Positions 1 to 6,327 are shown, numbered from the stretch's first letter. The stretch is DNA of 9,316 bases from UBA5399 sp964592125 (GCA_964592125.1 CAZQBV010000097.1:1-9316); one strand, 5' to 3'. Program-made: numbers and translations. The notes: generated by a model from the letters alone, not told the origin.

Positions 1-718
1 ACGGCTGTATGCCCTGCACATGAAAGCAGCAGTGTACGTTGCCCGTCATATCCGGCAGAATGGCTTGCCCGTAGTGCTTGGGCGCCTGCGGTTGCAGCAG
101 TTCTATTTGCAAAGCGCTATTTGCCCCCGTCAGCACAGCGCCGCTGTATGTTTGTCCATTTTTTGTTAGCGAAAATGTTTCCTCCACCTGCAAACCCATG
201 TGCCCGAAAAACGCCGCGCTCTGCCCCACATCGCTTACCACAAAGCCTGTTTTTACCACGCTTACCTCGTTTGCTTCCAGTATTTCAAACACCACGCCAC
301 ACGCCTGCACAAAAAAGTGCTGTGCCCCGGCATACTTCCCATAGTGTATGGTGCTGGCCTCTTCCAAAACAGTTATATTGGGGTCGGCATTCTGCCTGCA
401 CGCCCCATACACCTGTGCAAAACTGTCCACAGTGCAGGAAACATACGCATTTCCTATTGTGGAAAAATCCCCATCCTGCACCACGCTGTTTTTATGCGTG
501 TAGTTCAAGCATTCCAGCATTTGACCATCGTCCTTTTGCACAAAGCCAATTTCTATGGCGCTACCCGGTATGCCAATCACCCCGCTAAGATAGGGGTAAT
601 CGGTATACTGTGTACGCACTTTATTAAACCCCAATACAGTTTGCAGAAAAGACACACTTTCCTGCAGATTGCTTACAGTGCACCCAATGTGCGCCATACC
701 CAAAACTTCATAGTCCAT
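1..718 (-). CDS. Two-domain VOC (glyoxalase/dioxygenase fold) protein, 3' end outside window
   Basis: Reading leftward from ATG at 718-716 gives 239 residues with no stop before the left edge, so the C-terminus is missing. Two vicinal-oxygen-chelate modules are visible. The first (about 1-150) opens with MAHIGCTVSNLQESVSFL, with H10 at a usual metal-ligand place, and ends in FEIL (E145). The second starts near residue 155 (TGFVVSDVGQSAAFFGHMGL) and has IELL (E206) and a VHCCFHV strand with H229. VOC proteins are metal-dependent lyases, isomerases or ring-cleaving enzymes, or non-catalytic binding proteins. In the first module, the strand where a His is usual reads GNAYVSCTV (N90), so metal binding there may be weak. 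GAGGTG lies just before the ATG. The gene starts 20 nt after the stop of the upstream dehydrogenase and is probably last or near last in the leftward operon. The substrate is unknown. Family is fairly sure, function is not. Confidence 0.8.
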   Translation of the reverse strand, partial: MDYEVLGMAHIGCTVSNLQESVSFLQTVLGFNKVRTQYTDYPYLSGVIGIPGSAIEIGFVQKDDGQMLECLNYTHKNSVVQDGDFSTIGNAYVSCTVDSFAQVYGACRQNADPNITVLEEASTIHYGKYAGAQHFFVQACGVVFEILEANEVSVVKTGFVVSDVGQSAAFFGHMGLQVEETFSLTKNGQTYSGAVLTGANSALQIELLQPQAPKHYGQAILPDMTGNVHCCFHVQGIQP

Positions 719-738
719 GCTCACCTCAAAATGCGCAC

Positions 739-1569
739 TCACTTTGTGCCCGCGTTGGAGGTTAGCTCCCCCTGCCCTTCCGCGCCAATGCTTAGGTATC
801 CGCCATCTATGCGAATATCTCCACCGGTAATAAACGAAGCATCGTCACTAAACAAAAACAGCACCGGCGCCGCCACCTCCACCGCCTCTGCGCAGCGTCG
901 CAGCATATGCAGCTGTGCCCAAATGGGGTCCCATTTTTCGCGCCCGCCGCCATCCATATTTGCGCCACGTTCCAGTTCCCTTGTCCATGTGTATGCGGGG
1001 GAAACGCTGTTTACCCGAATGTTATCCGCCCCCAAATCCATTGCCATGCACTTTGTCATTTGGTTCACCGCCCCCTTTGCAGAGTTGTATGTCCAGCGGT
1101 TCACCTGCGCAATGTGTGCAGATATGCTGCTCATATTCACAATAGAGCCACCCCCCTGCTTTCGCATATGCGGTGCGCAATGCTGTGCCATGCGCGCATA
1201 GGCAAACGGCCCCGTTTGGTACACTTGCAAAAAGTCTTCCGTGGTTACATCCTCCCCTTTTCCCAAAAAAGAAAATGCATTGTTGAAAAGAAAATTCACT
1301 TTGCCGGTTCGCTCCACCGCACGGTCTACCACTTGTTTGCAAAAAGCTTCGTCCGCCATATCTCCACGGCAAAATTCCGTTTGGTAGCCCAGTTCGTCAA
1401 ATTCTTTTTTTACGTCGTAGCCCCCTTCGCTTCTGCCGGTAAACACCACAAAAGCGCCTTCTTTGCACATCTCCTCTACAACAGATTTTCCAATGCCCGA
1501 TGTTCCGCCGGTCACTATTGCTGTCTTGTTCTGAAATCTGTTTAATATCGGCTTGCGTTCGTGTCCCAT
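739..1569 (-). CDS. Short-chain dehydrogenase/reductase (SDR), atypical active site
   Basis: A 276-residue classical-SDR-like protein with a Rossmann fold. The cofactor motif TGGTSGIG is at 20-27. R46 in FTGR, after the second strand, points to NADP(H), a family-based inference. The usual NNAG is NNAF (96-99). The catalytic Ser is among S147/S148/S150, and YxxxK is Y161/K165. The helix that normally carries the tetrad Asn (NLxG) reads VYQTG (116-120), so that Asn seems absent. An IDGGY strand near 254-258 is followed by about 18 extra residues. The start is supported by GGAG 7 nt upstream. The gene lies after the 83-bp palindromic element and 20 nt before the VOC gene. Role: NAD(P)-linked oxidation or reduction of an alcohol or carbonyl in the pathway of this operon, substrate unknown. 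The odd residues could mean altered catalysis rather than loss, since Ser, Tyr and Lys are kept. Confidence 0.9.
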   Translation of the reverse strand: MGHERKPILNRFQNKTAIVTGGTSGIGKSVVEEMCKEGAFVVFTGRSEGGYDVKKEFDELGYQTEFCRGDMADEAFCKQVVDRAVERTGKVNFLFNNAFSFLGKGEDVTTEDFLQVYQTGPFAYARMAQHCAPHMRKQGGGSIVNMSSISAHIAQVNRWTYNSAKGAVNQMTKCMAMDLGADNIRVNSVSPAYTWTRELERGANMDGGGREKWDPIWAQLHMLRRCAEAVEVAAPVLFLFSDDASFITGGDIRIDGGYLSIGAEGQGELTSNAGTK

Positions 1570-1600
1570 TTCCTATCTCCTTCGTCCGTTTCTGTTTGTC

Positions 1601-1683
1601 ATACTCATTCCAAAGGCGCTTCGCGCTATTACGAAGTATCCCTTGCGGATAAAAATGCAAGCATTTTTATATGGGATGGGTAT
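1601..1683. repeat. MITE-like 83-bp palindromic element between the two dehydrogenase genes
   Basis: The stretch begins ATACTCATTCC (1601-1611) and ends GGGATGGGTAT (1673-1683). The reverse complement of the end is ATACCCATCCC, matching the start at 9 of 11 bases. Inside is a 10-bp perfect stem (ATAAAAATGC at 1649-1658 with GCATTTTTAT at 1661-1670) and a second hairpin made by CTTCG (1619-1623) and CGAAG (1632-1636). The right end touches the stop codon of the upstream dehydrogenase (1685-1683). The terminal TA could be a TA-type target duplication, but it is part of the inverted ends, so this is ambiguous. It has no coding capacity. It may act as an mRNA-stability or partial-termination element inside the operon. 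Confidence 0.5.
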
Positions 1684-2420
1684 CAGTCCATATACAGTCC
1701 ACCGTTAATGTCCAGTGTTACACCCGTAATGTAGTTGCCCATTTCGCTGGCTAGGTACACCACGCCATACGCAATGTCCTCCGCTTTGCCAATGGCCTGC
1801 AGCGGCACAATGGATGGGTCGTCCTTCCGCTGCGCTGTCATTGGTGTGTAAATCATGCCCGGGCAAATGCTGTTGGATGTAACATACGGCGCCAAAAACC
1901 GTGCATAGCTTTTGGTAAGGCAAATCACCCCCGCTTTGCTGGCGGAATAGTCCGGCCCTGCCTTCAGCCCGCCCATGCGCCCCGCCATAGAGGCAATGTT
2001 TATCATTCTGCCAAACTTGTTTTCCCGCATGCTGTCTTTGAATGCCTGACAGCACAAAAATGTGCCTCGCAGGTTGATATCCAGCATTTTGTCCCACTGT
2101 GCCGTCTCTATACTGTCTATGTTGTACAGGCAGGTAATGCCCGCGCTGTTCACCAGTACATCCGCACGGCCATAGGTATCCAGCACATACTGCTTCATGG
2201 CCTCCACGCTGCTTTCGCTGCACACATCCAGCTTGCAGGCATCTGCCCTACCGCCCGTAGCGCAAATCTCCTGCGCCACCTGCTGCGCCAGCTCTTCCTT
2301 CAGGTCGGCAATCACCACCACTGCGCCTTCGCGTGCCAGCATACGCGCGCTGGCCTCGCCAATGCCCTGCGCTCCGCCTGTAATCACTGCAATTTTTCCC
2401 TGCAATCCCTTCAGTTCCAT
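1683..2420 (-). CDS. FabG-like short-chain dehydrogenase/reductase
   Basis: A 245-residue classical SDR with every core motif: TGGAQGIG (14-21) for the dinucleotide, D39 at the end of the second strand (suggests NAD(H)), NSAG (91-94), the tetrad N116 in DINLRGTF, S144, YSASK (Y158/K162) and CPG (186-188). The length is that of the FabG/3-oxoacyl reductase and sugar-alcohol dehydrogenase group, but motifs alone do not separate these. It probably oxidises a secondary alcohol or reduces a ketone of the operon's substrate in the cytosol. The start at 2420 has GAGAGG upstream at about 9 nt. It follows the hydrolase gene after a 45-nt gap that shows no terminator, so it is co-transcribed. It differs from the next dehydrogenase in cofactor signature (Asp versus Arg), so the two are likely different steps rather than duplicates. 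Confidence 0.93.
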   Translation of the reverse strand: MELKGLQGKIAVITGGAQGIGEASARMLAREGAVVVIADLKEELAQQVAQEICATGGRADACKLDVCSESSVEAMKQYVLDTYGRADVLVNSAGITCLYNIDSIETAQWDKMLDINLRGTFLCCQAFKDSMRENKFGRMINIASMAGRMGGLKAGPDYSASKAGVICLTKSYARFLAPYVTSNSICPGMIYTPMTAQRKDDPSIVPLQAIGKAEDIAYGVVYLASEMGNYITGVTLDINGGLYMD

Positions 2421-2465
2421 GCCGCTATCCCTCTCGCTTTTCTGATATCTCTGTTAAATTCCGCA

Positions 2466-3275
2466 TCACTCTATTTCTTGAATCATCTGTACCAAAATAC
2501 CCAGCAGGCTTTTCGCCACCAGCTTTTGCCCTTCTTCGCTCATGTGCAGCCCATCTTCATAAAACACATCCACGCCGTTTTGTATCGCCTGTGCAAAAAG
2601 CGCCCGCGTGTCGTTCAGTGCCGCGCCGCAATGCTGCGCCGCCTCGCACAGCGCCCGGTTGTATGCCTGCCAGTCCTCTTCGGGAAATGTCCAATCCAGT
2701 TGTCCAAAGCTTTTTTCTATCCGCGCCGCATGCGTGGGCGACATGGTGTTCACCACTGCTTTGGCATTGCCCAATCCCTGCAACGCAGTGCGAATGTTGC
2801 GCTGAAACTCTGCCAGCGAAGTGGTGTTGAACGTTCCGCAAATTTTCCGCATATCGTTCAGCCCCATTGCATACACCACAATATCCGGCTTATAGTCCAA
2901 CACTTTGGCGGCGTAATCCTGCAAAATATCGCCAGAGCGCCACCCCGACACTGCGGAATCGATCAGCCGAATGCCCGGGCAATCCCGAAACACCTGCTTC
3001 AATATGTTCATGTAGCTCAGTCGGTCGCTGGTGCAGGAATCCCCCACAAACACAATGGTTGCCTGCCGCTGGGCGCAGGCCTGCACATCCACACCCTGCG
3101 CCACCTGCTTTGCGCCCGCCACGCATGCCTCGTCAAATTCGGCAATCACACGCAGCAGCTCGCCCTCGTCCAAATCCAGTATGCCCGCTATCCTTCGCGC
3201 ATCGCGGCATCCCACATCCAGCCGCAACATGGCCTGAAAATTGAACTGCACCAGAAATTTTTGCTCCTGTTCCAT
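2466..3275 (-). CDS. SGNH/GDSL-type hydrolase with helical N-terminal extension
   Basis: A 269-residue protein whose SGNH blocks are all present: GDSC with nucleophile S80 (IVFVGDSCTSD), the block II Gly (G111 in VSGWRSGD), GLND with N140, and DGLHMS with D241/H244. These families hydrolyse esters such as acetyl groups on sugars, or lipid and thioesters. There is no signal peptide or membrane segment, so it should act in the cytosol. About 70 mostly helical residues precede the catalytic domain, which normally starts near the GDS strand. A piece of this (about 25-48, RDARRIAGILDLDEGELLRVI...) faintly recalls a helix-turn-helix, an untested idea. The start is 3275, not the in-frame ATG at 3332, because AGGAG sits 7 nt before it and the longer form would overlap the upstream gene by 47 nt. 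Within this operon, deacylation of a decorated sugar or glycoside is a reasonable guess. Confidence 0.87.
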   Translation of the reverse strand: MEQEQKFLVQFNFQAMLRLDVGCRDARRIAGILDLDEGELLRVIAEFDEACVAGAKQVAQGVDVQACAQRQATIVFVGDSCTSDRLSYMNILKQVFRDCPGIRLIDSAVSGWRSGDILQDYAAKVLDYKPDIVVYAMGLNDMRKICGTFNTTSLAEFQRNIRTALQGLGNAKAVVNTMSPTHAARIEKSFGQLDWTFPEEDWQAYNRALCEAAQHCGAALNDTRALFAQAIQNGVDVFYEDGLHMSEEGQKLVAKSLLGILVQMIQEIE

Positions 3276-3282
3276 GCTGTTT

Positions 3283-3287
3283 CTCCT
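3283..3287 (-). promoter_or_regulatory. Ribosome binding site fixing the hydrolase start; overlaps upstream stop
   Basis: AGGAG on the minus strand lies 7 nt before the ATG at 3275. It shares bases with the TAG stop (3288-3286) of the mutarotase-like gene, as TAGGAG. This favours the shorter start and suggests translational coupling. Confidence 0.75.
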
Positions 3288-3636
3288 ATTTTTGCGTATT
3301 GCGCCACGCTGCCAGTTGCTCTTTGTAGTCAAATATTTTTTCTAGGTTGTCCACCTCGCCCTGCCCATCCAGCTGCGGGCTGTTGTCAAACCACGGCAGT
3401 GTTTCGGCATTCCAGCGTTGGCATGCTTCTGTTGCGCCATACTTTTCGTAGAATTGGTTCAGGTCTTCGCACTCAAAAAACACAATGGACTTGCTGCCCC
3501 ATTTAAAAATCACCAGTTCCTGCGCGCCAGAGGCTTCTATGGCCTCCAGCAATTCTGGCCATGCGTTTTTGTGTATGTCTACATATTGGTTCATGCATTC
3601 GGGTTTTACAGATATGATGGTACAGTACTTATTCAT
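3286..3636 (-). CDS. L-rhamnose mutarotase-like (RhaM/DUF718 fold) protein, copy 1
   Basis: A 116-residue protein with the pattern of the L-rhamnose mutarotase family, small dimeric alpha/beta-barrel enzymes that interconvert sugar anomers. Y18 and H22 (NQYVDIHKNAWPELL) fall at the same positions as the active-site Tyr and His known in E. coli RhaM. The following WPEL helix, the FFECEDL strand, the CQRW segment and a C-terminal KIFD segment also fit. Length is close to the family's roughly 104, with a short C-terminal tail. It starts 11 nt after the stop of a UroD-like gene, with GAGGG just before the ATG. A second pair of the same two families lies upstream in the operon. No rhamnose kinase, isomerase or aldolase is nearby, so true rhamnose use is unproven. 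It may act on another pyranose or on a non-sugar ligand. Confidence 0.8.
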   Translation of the reverse strand: MNKYCTIISVKPECMNQYVDIHKNAWPELLEAIEASGAQELVIFKWGSKSIVFFECEDLNQFYEKYGATEACQRWNAETLPWFDNSPQLDGQGEVDNLEKIFDYKEQLAAWRNTQK

Positions 3637-3647
3637 GCTTCCCTCGC

Positions 3648-4724
3648 TTAATAAATGCCGTAGTCCCGAACCGCCTGCAACACTGCCGCATAGTTCTCCG
3701 GCGGAATGTCATCTGTAATGCTGTGGCTGGATGCAAAAATATACTTGCCGCCCGGTTTCAGTGCCACAATCAGCTTCTTCGCTTCTTCATAGGCTTCCTC
3801 TGCAGTGCCCGTGGCAAACGGCCCCGCTATGTCCAAATTGCCCGCAATGCAAAAATCTTTTTCGTACTTGGGTTTTATTTTGTAAATATCCATGGAATAT
3901 GGCTCCACCGGGTACAGGCAGTCTATGCCCAGCTCGCAAATCACGTCATCCATAATGTCGTTCAAGTTTCCGCAAGAGTGGAACATCACGGGCAGCCCCG
4001 CTTCCTTGGTCATGTCTATCAGCTTTTTCATATGGGGGAACCACAGTTCTTTAAACAAGCTGGGGTTTACAAACGTGCCCGTGCGGTACGCCACATCATC
4101 GGCAAAGAACATAATATCCACGCCCGCATTGATGGCAACTTCCGTCATTTTTGTGTAATACTCCATCGTCAAATTCAGTATGTCCTGCAACAGTTCGCGA
4201 TCTTCATACACCATGGCGCAAAAATCTTCAAACCCCACAAAAAACTGATAACAATACTGGAAAAACGTTCCCGTCATATAGGTAACCGCCATGTTTTCCT
4301 GCTTGGCCGCGGCTACATACTGCTCTATATATTTTTTTCTGGGCGCAATGTCCAGCTCCCAGTCCGGCACAATCACTTTGCTGATGTCTTCGCGTTTTTT
4401 TACAAAGCCATGTTCTATAGAGTGCAGCTTGCCCGTTTCGTCTTCAATTTTAAATGGCGCCCATAGCGATTCCAGCACCAGACTGTCCTGCCCGGTAAAC
4501 TTGTTTACCTCAATATAATCTTTAGGATCCATTGGCGGCGCCAAAAATACATCTGCATCGCTTGCCCCGCGTGAAGCCGCCATTGTGCTGCCCACTTTTC
4601 TGCCCAGTATGGCATCCACATTGCGCTCCTCCACCAGCACTTCAAAGGTGGGTATGCGGTCGGCAATTTCCCCCCGCAGCGTCGCCAGCAGTCTTTCCTT
4701 ATTTGGTTTCCATACATCACTCAT
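3648..4724 (-). CDS. UroD-fold protein, probable MtaA-type (corrinoid) methyltransferase family, copy 1
   Basis: A 358-residue protein of the uroporphyrinogen-decarboxylase superfamily (TIM barrel). It lacks the RQAGR-type N-terminal motif of true UroD and reads RIPTFEVLVEE near 23-33, so heme synthesis is unlikely. It keeps features of the methyltransferase branch: FADDVAYRTG (207-216), NPSLFKELWFPHMKKLI (220-236), and HSCGN with H249 and C251 as likely zinc ligands. The C-terminal Cys ligand known in MtaA-like enzymes appears replaced by SSHS (H334), followed by IPPEN. Related enzymes move methyl groups between a corrinoid protein and a thiol or other acceptor. No corrinoid protein is in the window. 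The start at 4724 has AGGAG 9 nt upstream; an in-frame ATG at 4796 would add 24 basic, low-complexity residues and is not preferred. It directly precedes mutarotase-like copy 1. Confidence 0.85.
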   Translation of the reverse strand: MSDVWKPNKERLLATLRGEIADRIPTFEVLVEERNVDAILGRKVGSTMAASRGASDADVFLAPPMDPKDYIEVNKFTGQDSLVLESLWAPFKIEDETGKLHSIEHGFVKKREDISKVIVPDWELDIAPRKKYIEQYVAAAKQENMAVTYMTGTFFQYCYQFFVGFEDFCAMVYEDRELLQDILNLTMEYYTKMTEVAINAGVDIMFFADDVAYRTGTFVNPSLFKELWFPHMKKLIDMTKEAGLPVMFHSCGNLNDIMDDVICELGIDCLYPVEPYSMDIYKIKPKYEKDFCIAGNLDIAGPFATGTAEEAYEEAKKLIVALKPGGKYIFASSHSITDDIPPENYAAVLQAVRDYGIY

Positions 4725-4733
4725 TGCACTATT

Positions 4734-4738
4734 CTCCT
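4734..4738 (-). promoter_or_regulatory. Ribosome binding site fixing the start of UroD-like copy 1
   Basis: AGGAG on the minus strand stands 9 nt before ATG 4724. It would lie inside the coding region if the upstream ATG at 4796 were used, so it argues for the shorter protein. Confidence 0.7.
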
Positions 4739-4789
4739 TTGCTTTTGTATCATCTTTTCTCTGTTTCCCTTTTTTACTCCTACAATTGG

Positions 4790-4811
4790 CAGGCAAAATG
4801 CTGCGTGCCTG
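4790..4811 (-). other. Small hairpin in the gap between the two UroD/mutarotase units
   Basis: CAGGCA (4790-4795) and TGCCTG (4806-4811) form a 6-bp stem with a 10-nt loop in the longest gap (about 91 nt) of the proximal operon, just after mutarotase-like copy 2. No T-run follows on the minus strand (the next bases are CCAATTGTAGG), so it is not a standard terminator. It might be an RNA-processing or stability element, or chance. Confidence 0.25.
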
Positions 4812-4815
4812 TTGG

Positions 4816-5172
4816 TCAATCTTGATCCAAAAATCCTTGCGCCTGTTCGTTCATGTCAAATATCTTCAGCACGGTTTGGGTTTCGCTTCCGTCAAATTTG
4901 GGGTTTGCCTGAAAGAAACCCGACATCAATTGTTGCCATTTTTGGTTTTCCGGGTTCTCTGCCAGCTTCGCAAGGCAGGCATCCAAATCCTCGCACCCCA
5001 TAATCACTATGGAATACCCATTCCACAGGTACACATTGCACACCTGCGCGCCCGCTTGTTTCAGCGCCTCAATTTGAGATTTCCACTCGGTTTGGTGCGC
5101 CGTCTCGTGGTAGTGTTTATACCCTTCCACACCCTCTTCTTTCAGGGAGTTCACCATGCAGTATAGCTTCAT
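4816..5172 (-). CDS. L-rhamnose mutarotase-like (RhaM/DUF718 fold) protein, copy 2
   Basis: A 118-residue homolog of mutarotase-like copy 1. It starts MKLYCMVNSLKEEGVEGYKHYH and keeps Y18 and H22 in the same places. Other shared marks are a CEDLDACL segment, a QKW piece and a closing LKIFDMNEQ segment. The WPEL motif after the His is lost (HETAHQTEW), so the binding pocket probably differs from copy 1 and from RhaM. The start at 5172 is chosen because AGGTG lies 5 nt upstream; the longer in-frame start (5199) would overlap the preceding gene by 23 nt. It begins 4 nt after the stop of UroD-like copy 2, implying coupled translation and probably a linked role. Whether it is a mutarotase or a reused ferredoxin-like fold is open. 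Confidence 0.75.
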   Translation of the reverse strand: MKLYCMVNSLKEEGVEGYKHYHETAHQTEWKSQIEALKQAGAQVCNVYLWNGYSIVIMGCEDLDACLAKLAENPENQKWQQLMSGFFQANPKFDGSETQTVLKIFDMNEQAQGFLDQD

Positions 5173-5176
5173 TTTG

Positions 5177-6229
5177 TCACCTTTCGTATTTGGGGGCACA
5201 GGCCTTCGCCGTTTCGTACAGCGCCACCATGTTTTCTGCGGGCACCTCGCCCATCAGCAGGTCGTGCGATGGCGCCACAATATAGCCACCGCCCTGCCCC
5301 AAGCAGTCCACCATTTGCCGCACACCCTCTGCCACTTGCTGCGGTGTGCCGTGTGTCAAAAGTTCGTTGTAGTCCACCGCACCAAAGAACATCAGGTCTT
5401 TGCCATATTCCCGTTTCAGGAATTGCGGGTTCATACGCGGGCAGGTAATTTGCACCGGATTTATAATTTGCACGCCAATCTCTATCAAATCCGGCAAAAT
5501 TTCAGTGATATCGCCGCAGGAATGCATGGCCACCTTCATGCCGTATTTATGCCCCTGCTCTGCCAGCTTGGCCTGCAATGGTTTGATATGTTTGCGCCAT
5601 ATTTCGGGGTTTATCATCAATCCGTTGGTGGTGCCAAAGTCGTTTGCAAACCAATAAATATCTATATCCTTGGCATGTTTTTCAAACAGCCGCTCGTTCA
5701 CATCCAGGCTTAGCTGCAGGCAGCGCTTCATCAGCTCCACTGCCAAATCCGGGTTCTGGTGCAAGTCCATCAGCATTTTTTCCAGCCCCACCAGCTCCAG
5801 TGCCTCGTGCCAGAAGGGCGCCCACTGCCCGCCAATAATGGCGTACTCGTTCACCAGCGCCAAATCATCCTGTGTAAAGTCCACATCAAACCACTCTTGC
5901 TTGGGGAAGTCGTATGCGTCCAAATCGTCCGGGTGCTCTGCATGTGCCAGCGGTTCGTTCAGCGCAATGCCCCAAAAACCGCCGCCACGCCGAATGCCCC
6001 ACATTGTGTCGAAAGTGCCATCCGCATAGCGCTGTAGCGGCGGCCCCACATAGCGTGGGCGTATGGTTCTAAAATCCACCTCCAGCGTTTGCAGCAGCTG
6101 TTCGTAGCTGTCCACCTCCAGCAGCTTCATCAGCTTGTCTGTTAGGTCTGGCTCTGCGCCATACCACATGGGCAGCCTATCCACCGGTTTTTTCTCAAAT
6201 GCATTTTGAAATCTTGTTTTGGAATTCAT
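5177..6229 (-). CDS. UroD-fold protein, probable methyltransferase family, copy 2 (first gene of operon)
   Basis: A 350-residue UroD-superfamily protein, clearly divergent from copy 1. Near 19-29 it reads LPMWYGAEPDL instead of the RQAGR motif of heme-pathway UroD. Visible marks are WFANDFGTTNGLMINPEIW (193-211), MHSCGDI with H236 and C238 as likely zinc ligands, a NPVQ strand (257-260), FFGAVD (281-286), and GGGYIVAPSHD (313-323) with H322 in the place of the usual third Cys. EVPAEN follows. This branch is widespread next to catabolic genes in anaerobes and is mostly uncharacterised; methyl transfer is inferred from MtaA-type relatives. ATG 6229 has AGGAG 6 nt upstream; GTG 6232 is also in frame but only 3 nt from that site. 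It is the first gene after the divergent control region, so the leader and cre-like site should govern the whole operon. Confidence 0.85.
   Translation of the reverse strand: MNSKTRFQNAFEKKPVDRLPMWYGAEPDLTDKLMKLLEVDSYEQLLQTLEVDFRTIRPRYVGPPLQRYADGTFDTMWGIRRGGGFWGIALNEPLAHAEHPDDLDAYDFPKQEWFDVDFTQDDLALVNEYAIIGGQWAPFWHEALELVGLEKMLMDLHQNPDLAVELMKRCLQLSLDVNERLFEKHAKDIDIYWFANDFGTTNGLMINPEIWRKHIKPLQAKLAEQGHKYGMKVAMHSCGDITEILPDLIEIGVQIINPVQITCPRMNPQFLKREYGKDLMFFGAVDYNELLTHGTPQQVAEGVRQMVDCLGQGGGYIVAPSHDLLMGEVPAENMVALYETAKACAPKYER
5178..5182 (-). promoter_or_regulatory. Ribosome binding site of mutarotase-like copy 2, overlapping the upstream stop
   Basis: AGGTG on the minus strand overlaps the TGA stop (5179-5177) of UroD-like copy 2 and sits 5 nt before ATG 5172. 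This supports the shorter start and translational coupling. Confidence 0.65.
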
Positions 6230-6266
6230 CACACTCTCCTCTTACAACAGTTAAAATTACACCACT

Positions 6267-6297
6267 TAAAATTGATTAATCGTTTCATCAAATTTTA
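6267..6297. promoter_or_regulatory. Imperfect CG-centred palindrome in the leader
   Basis: The arms TAAAATTGAT and ATCAAATTTTA (one extra base) flank a core with CG at its centre (6281-6282). The inner 18-mer 6273-6290 pairs at 7 of 9 positions. It resembles LacI-family operators. Its ATGAAACG half (minus strand) recurs at 6463-6470 on the plus strand, next to the leftward -35. It could also fold as a weak leader hairpin. Confidence 0.4.
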
Positions 6298-6313
6298 CAA
6301 AAAGACAAGACAC

Positions 6314-6327
6314 CATAAGCGCTTACA
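6314..6327. promoter_or_regulatory. cre-like operator (CcpA or another LacI-family regulator)
   Basis: CATAAGCGCTTACA contains the perfect 10-bp palindrome TAAGCGCTTA. Read on the minus strand it is TGTAAGCGCTTATG, which agrees with the CcpA cre consensus (TGWAANCGNTNWCA) except at the last bases. It lies about 75 nt inside the predicted leader of the leftward operon, a place where roadblock repression is possible. A LacI-family repressor specific to this operon is an equal alternative. Confidence 0.55.

Noticed and set aside
200..1201. Long plus-strand open frame of 333 residues
   Set aside because: It lies opposite the VOC and SDR genes, which have clear family motifs and ribosome binding sites. 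Its translation shows no recognisable domain and is rich in His, Cys and Pro, typical of an antisense shadow.
1649..1670. Rho-independent terminator between the two SDR genes
   Set aside because: The stem is AT-rich with a 2-nt loop and no separate T-run follows on the minus strand. It is better explained as part of the 83-bp palindromic element.
2478..3506. Plus-strand open frame of 342 residues
   Set aside because: Antisense to the SGNH hydrolase and mutarotase-like copy 1, both well supported; it has no domain and an odd composition.
3723..4466. Plus-strand open frame of 247 residues
   Set aside because: Antisense to UroD-like copy 1, with no recognisable motif.
4725..4796. N-terminal extension of UroD-like copy 1 from ATG 4796
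   Set aside because: The extra 24 residues are basic and low in complexity, and AGGAG just before ATG 4724 marks a better start.
3648..6229. Heme-biosynthesis uroporphyrinogen decarboxylase (hemE)
   Set aside because: Neither UroD-fold protein has the N-terminal RQAGR motif, and both have HSCG zinc-type residues and catabolic neighbours.
6230..6232. GTG start for UroD-like copy 2
   Set aside because: It is only 3 nt from the AGGAG site; the next codon, ATG 6229, has the proper 6-nt spacing.
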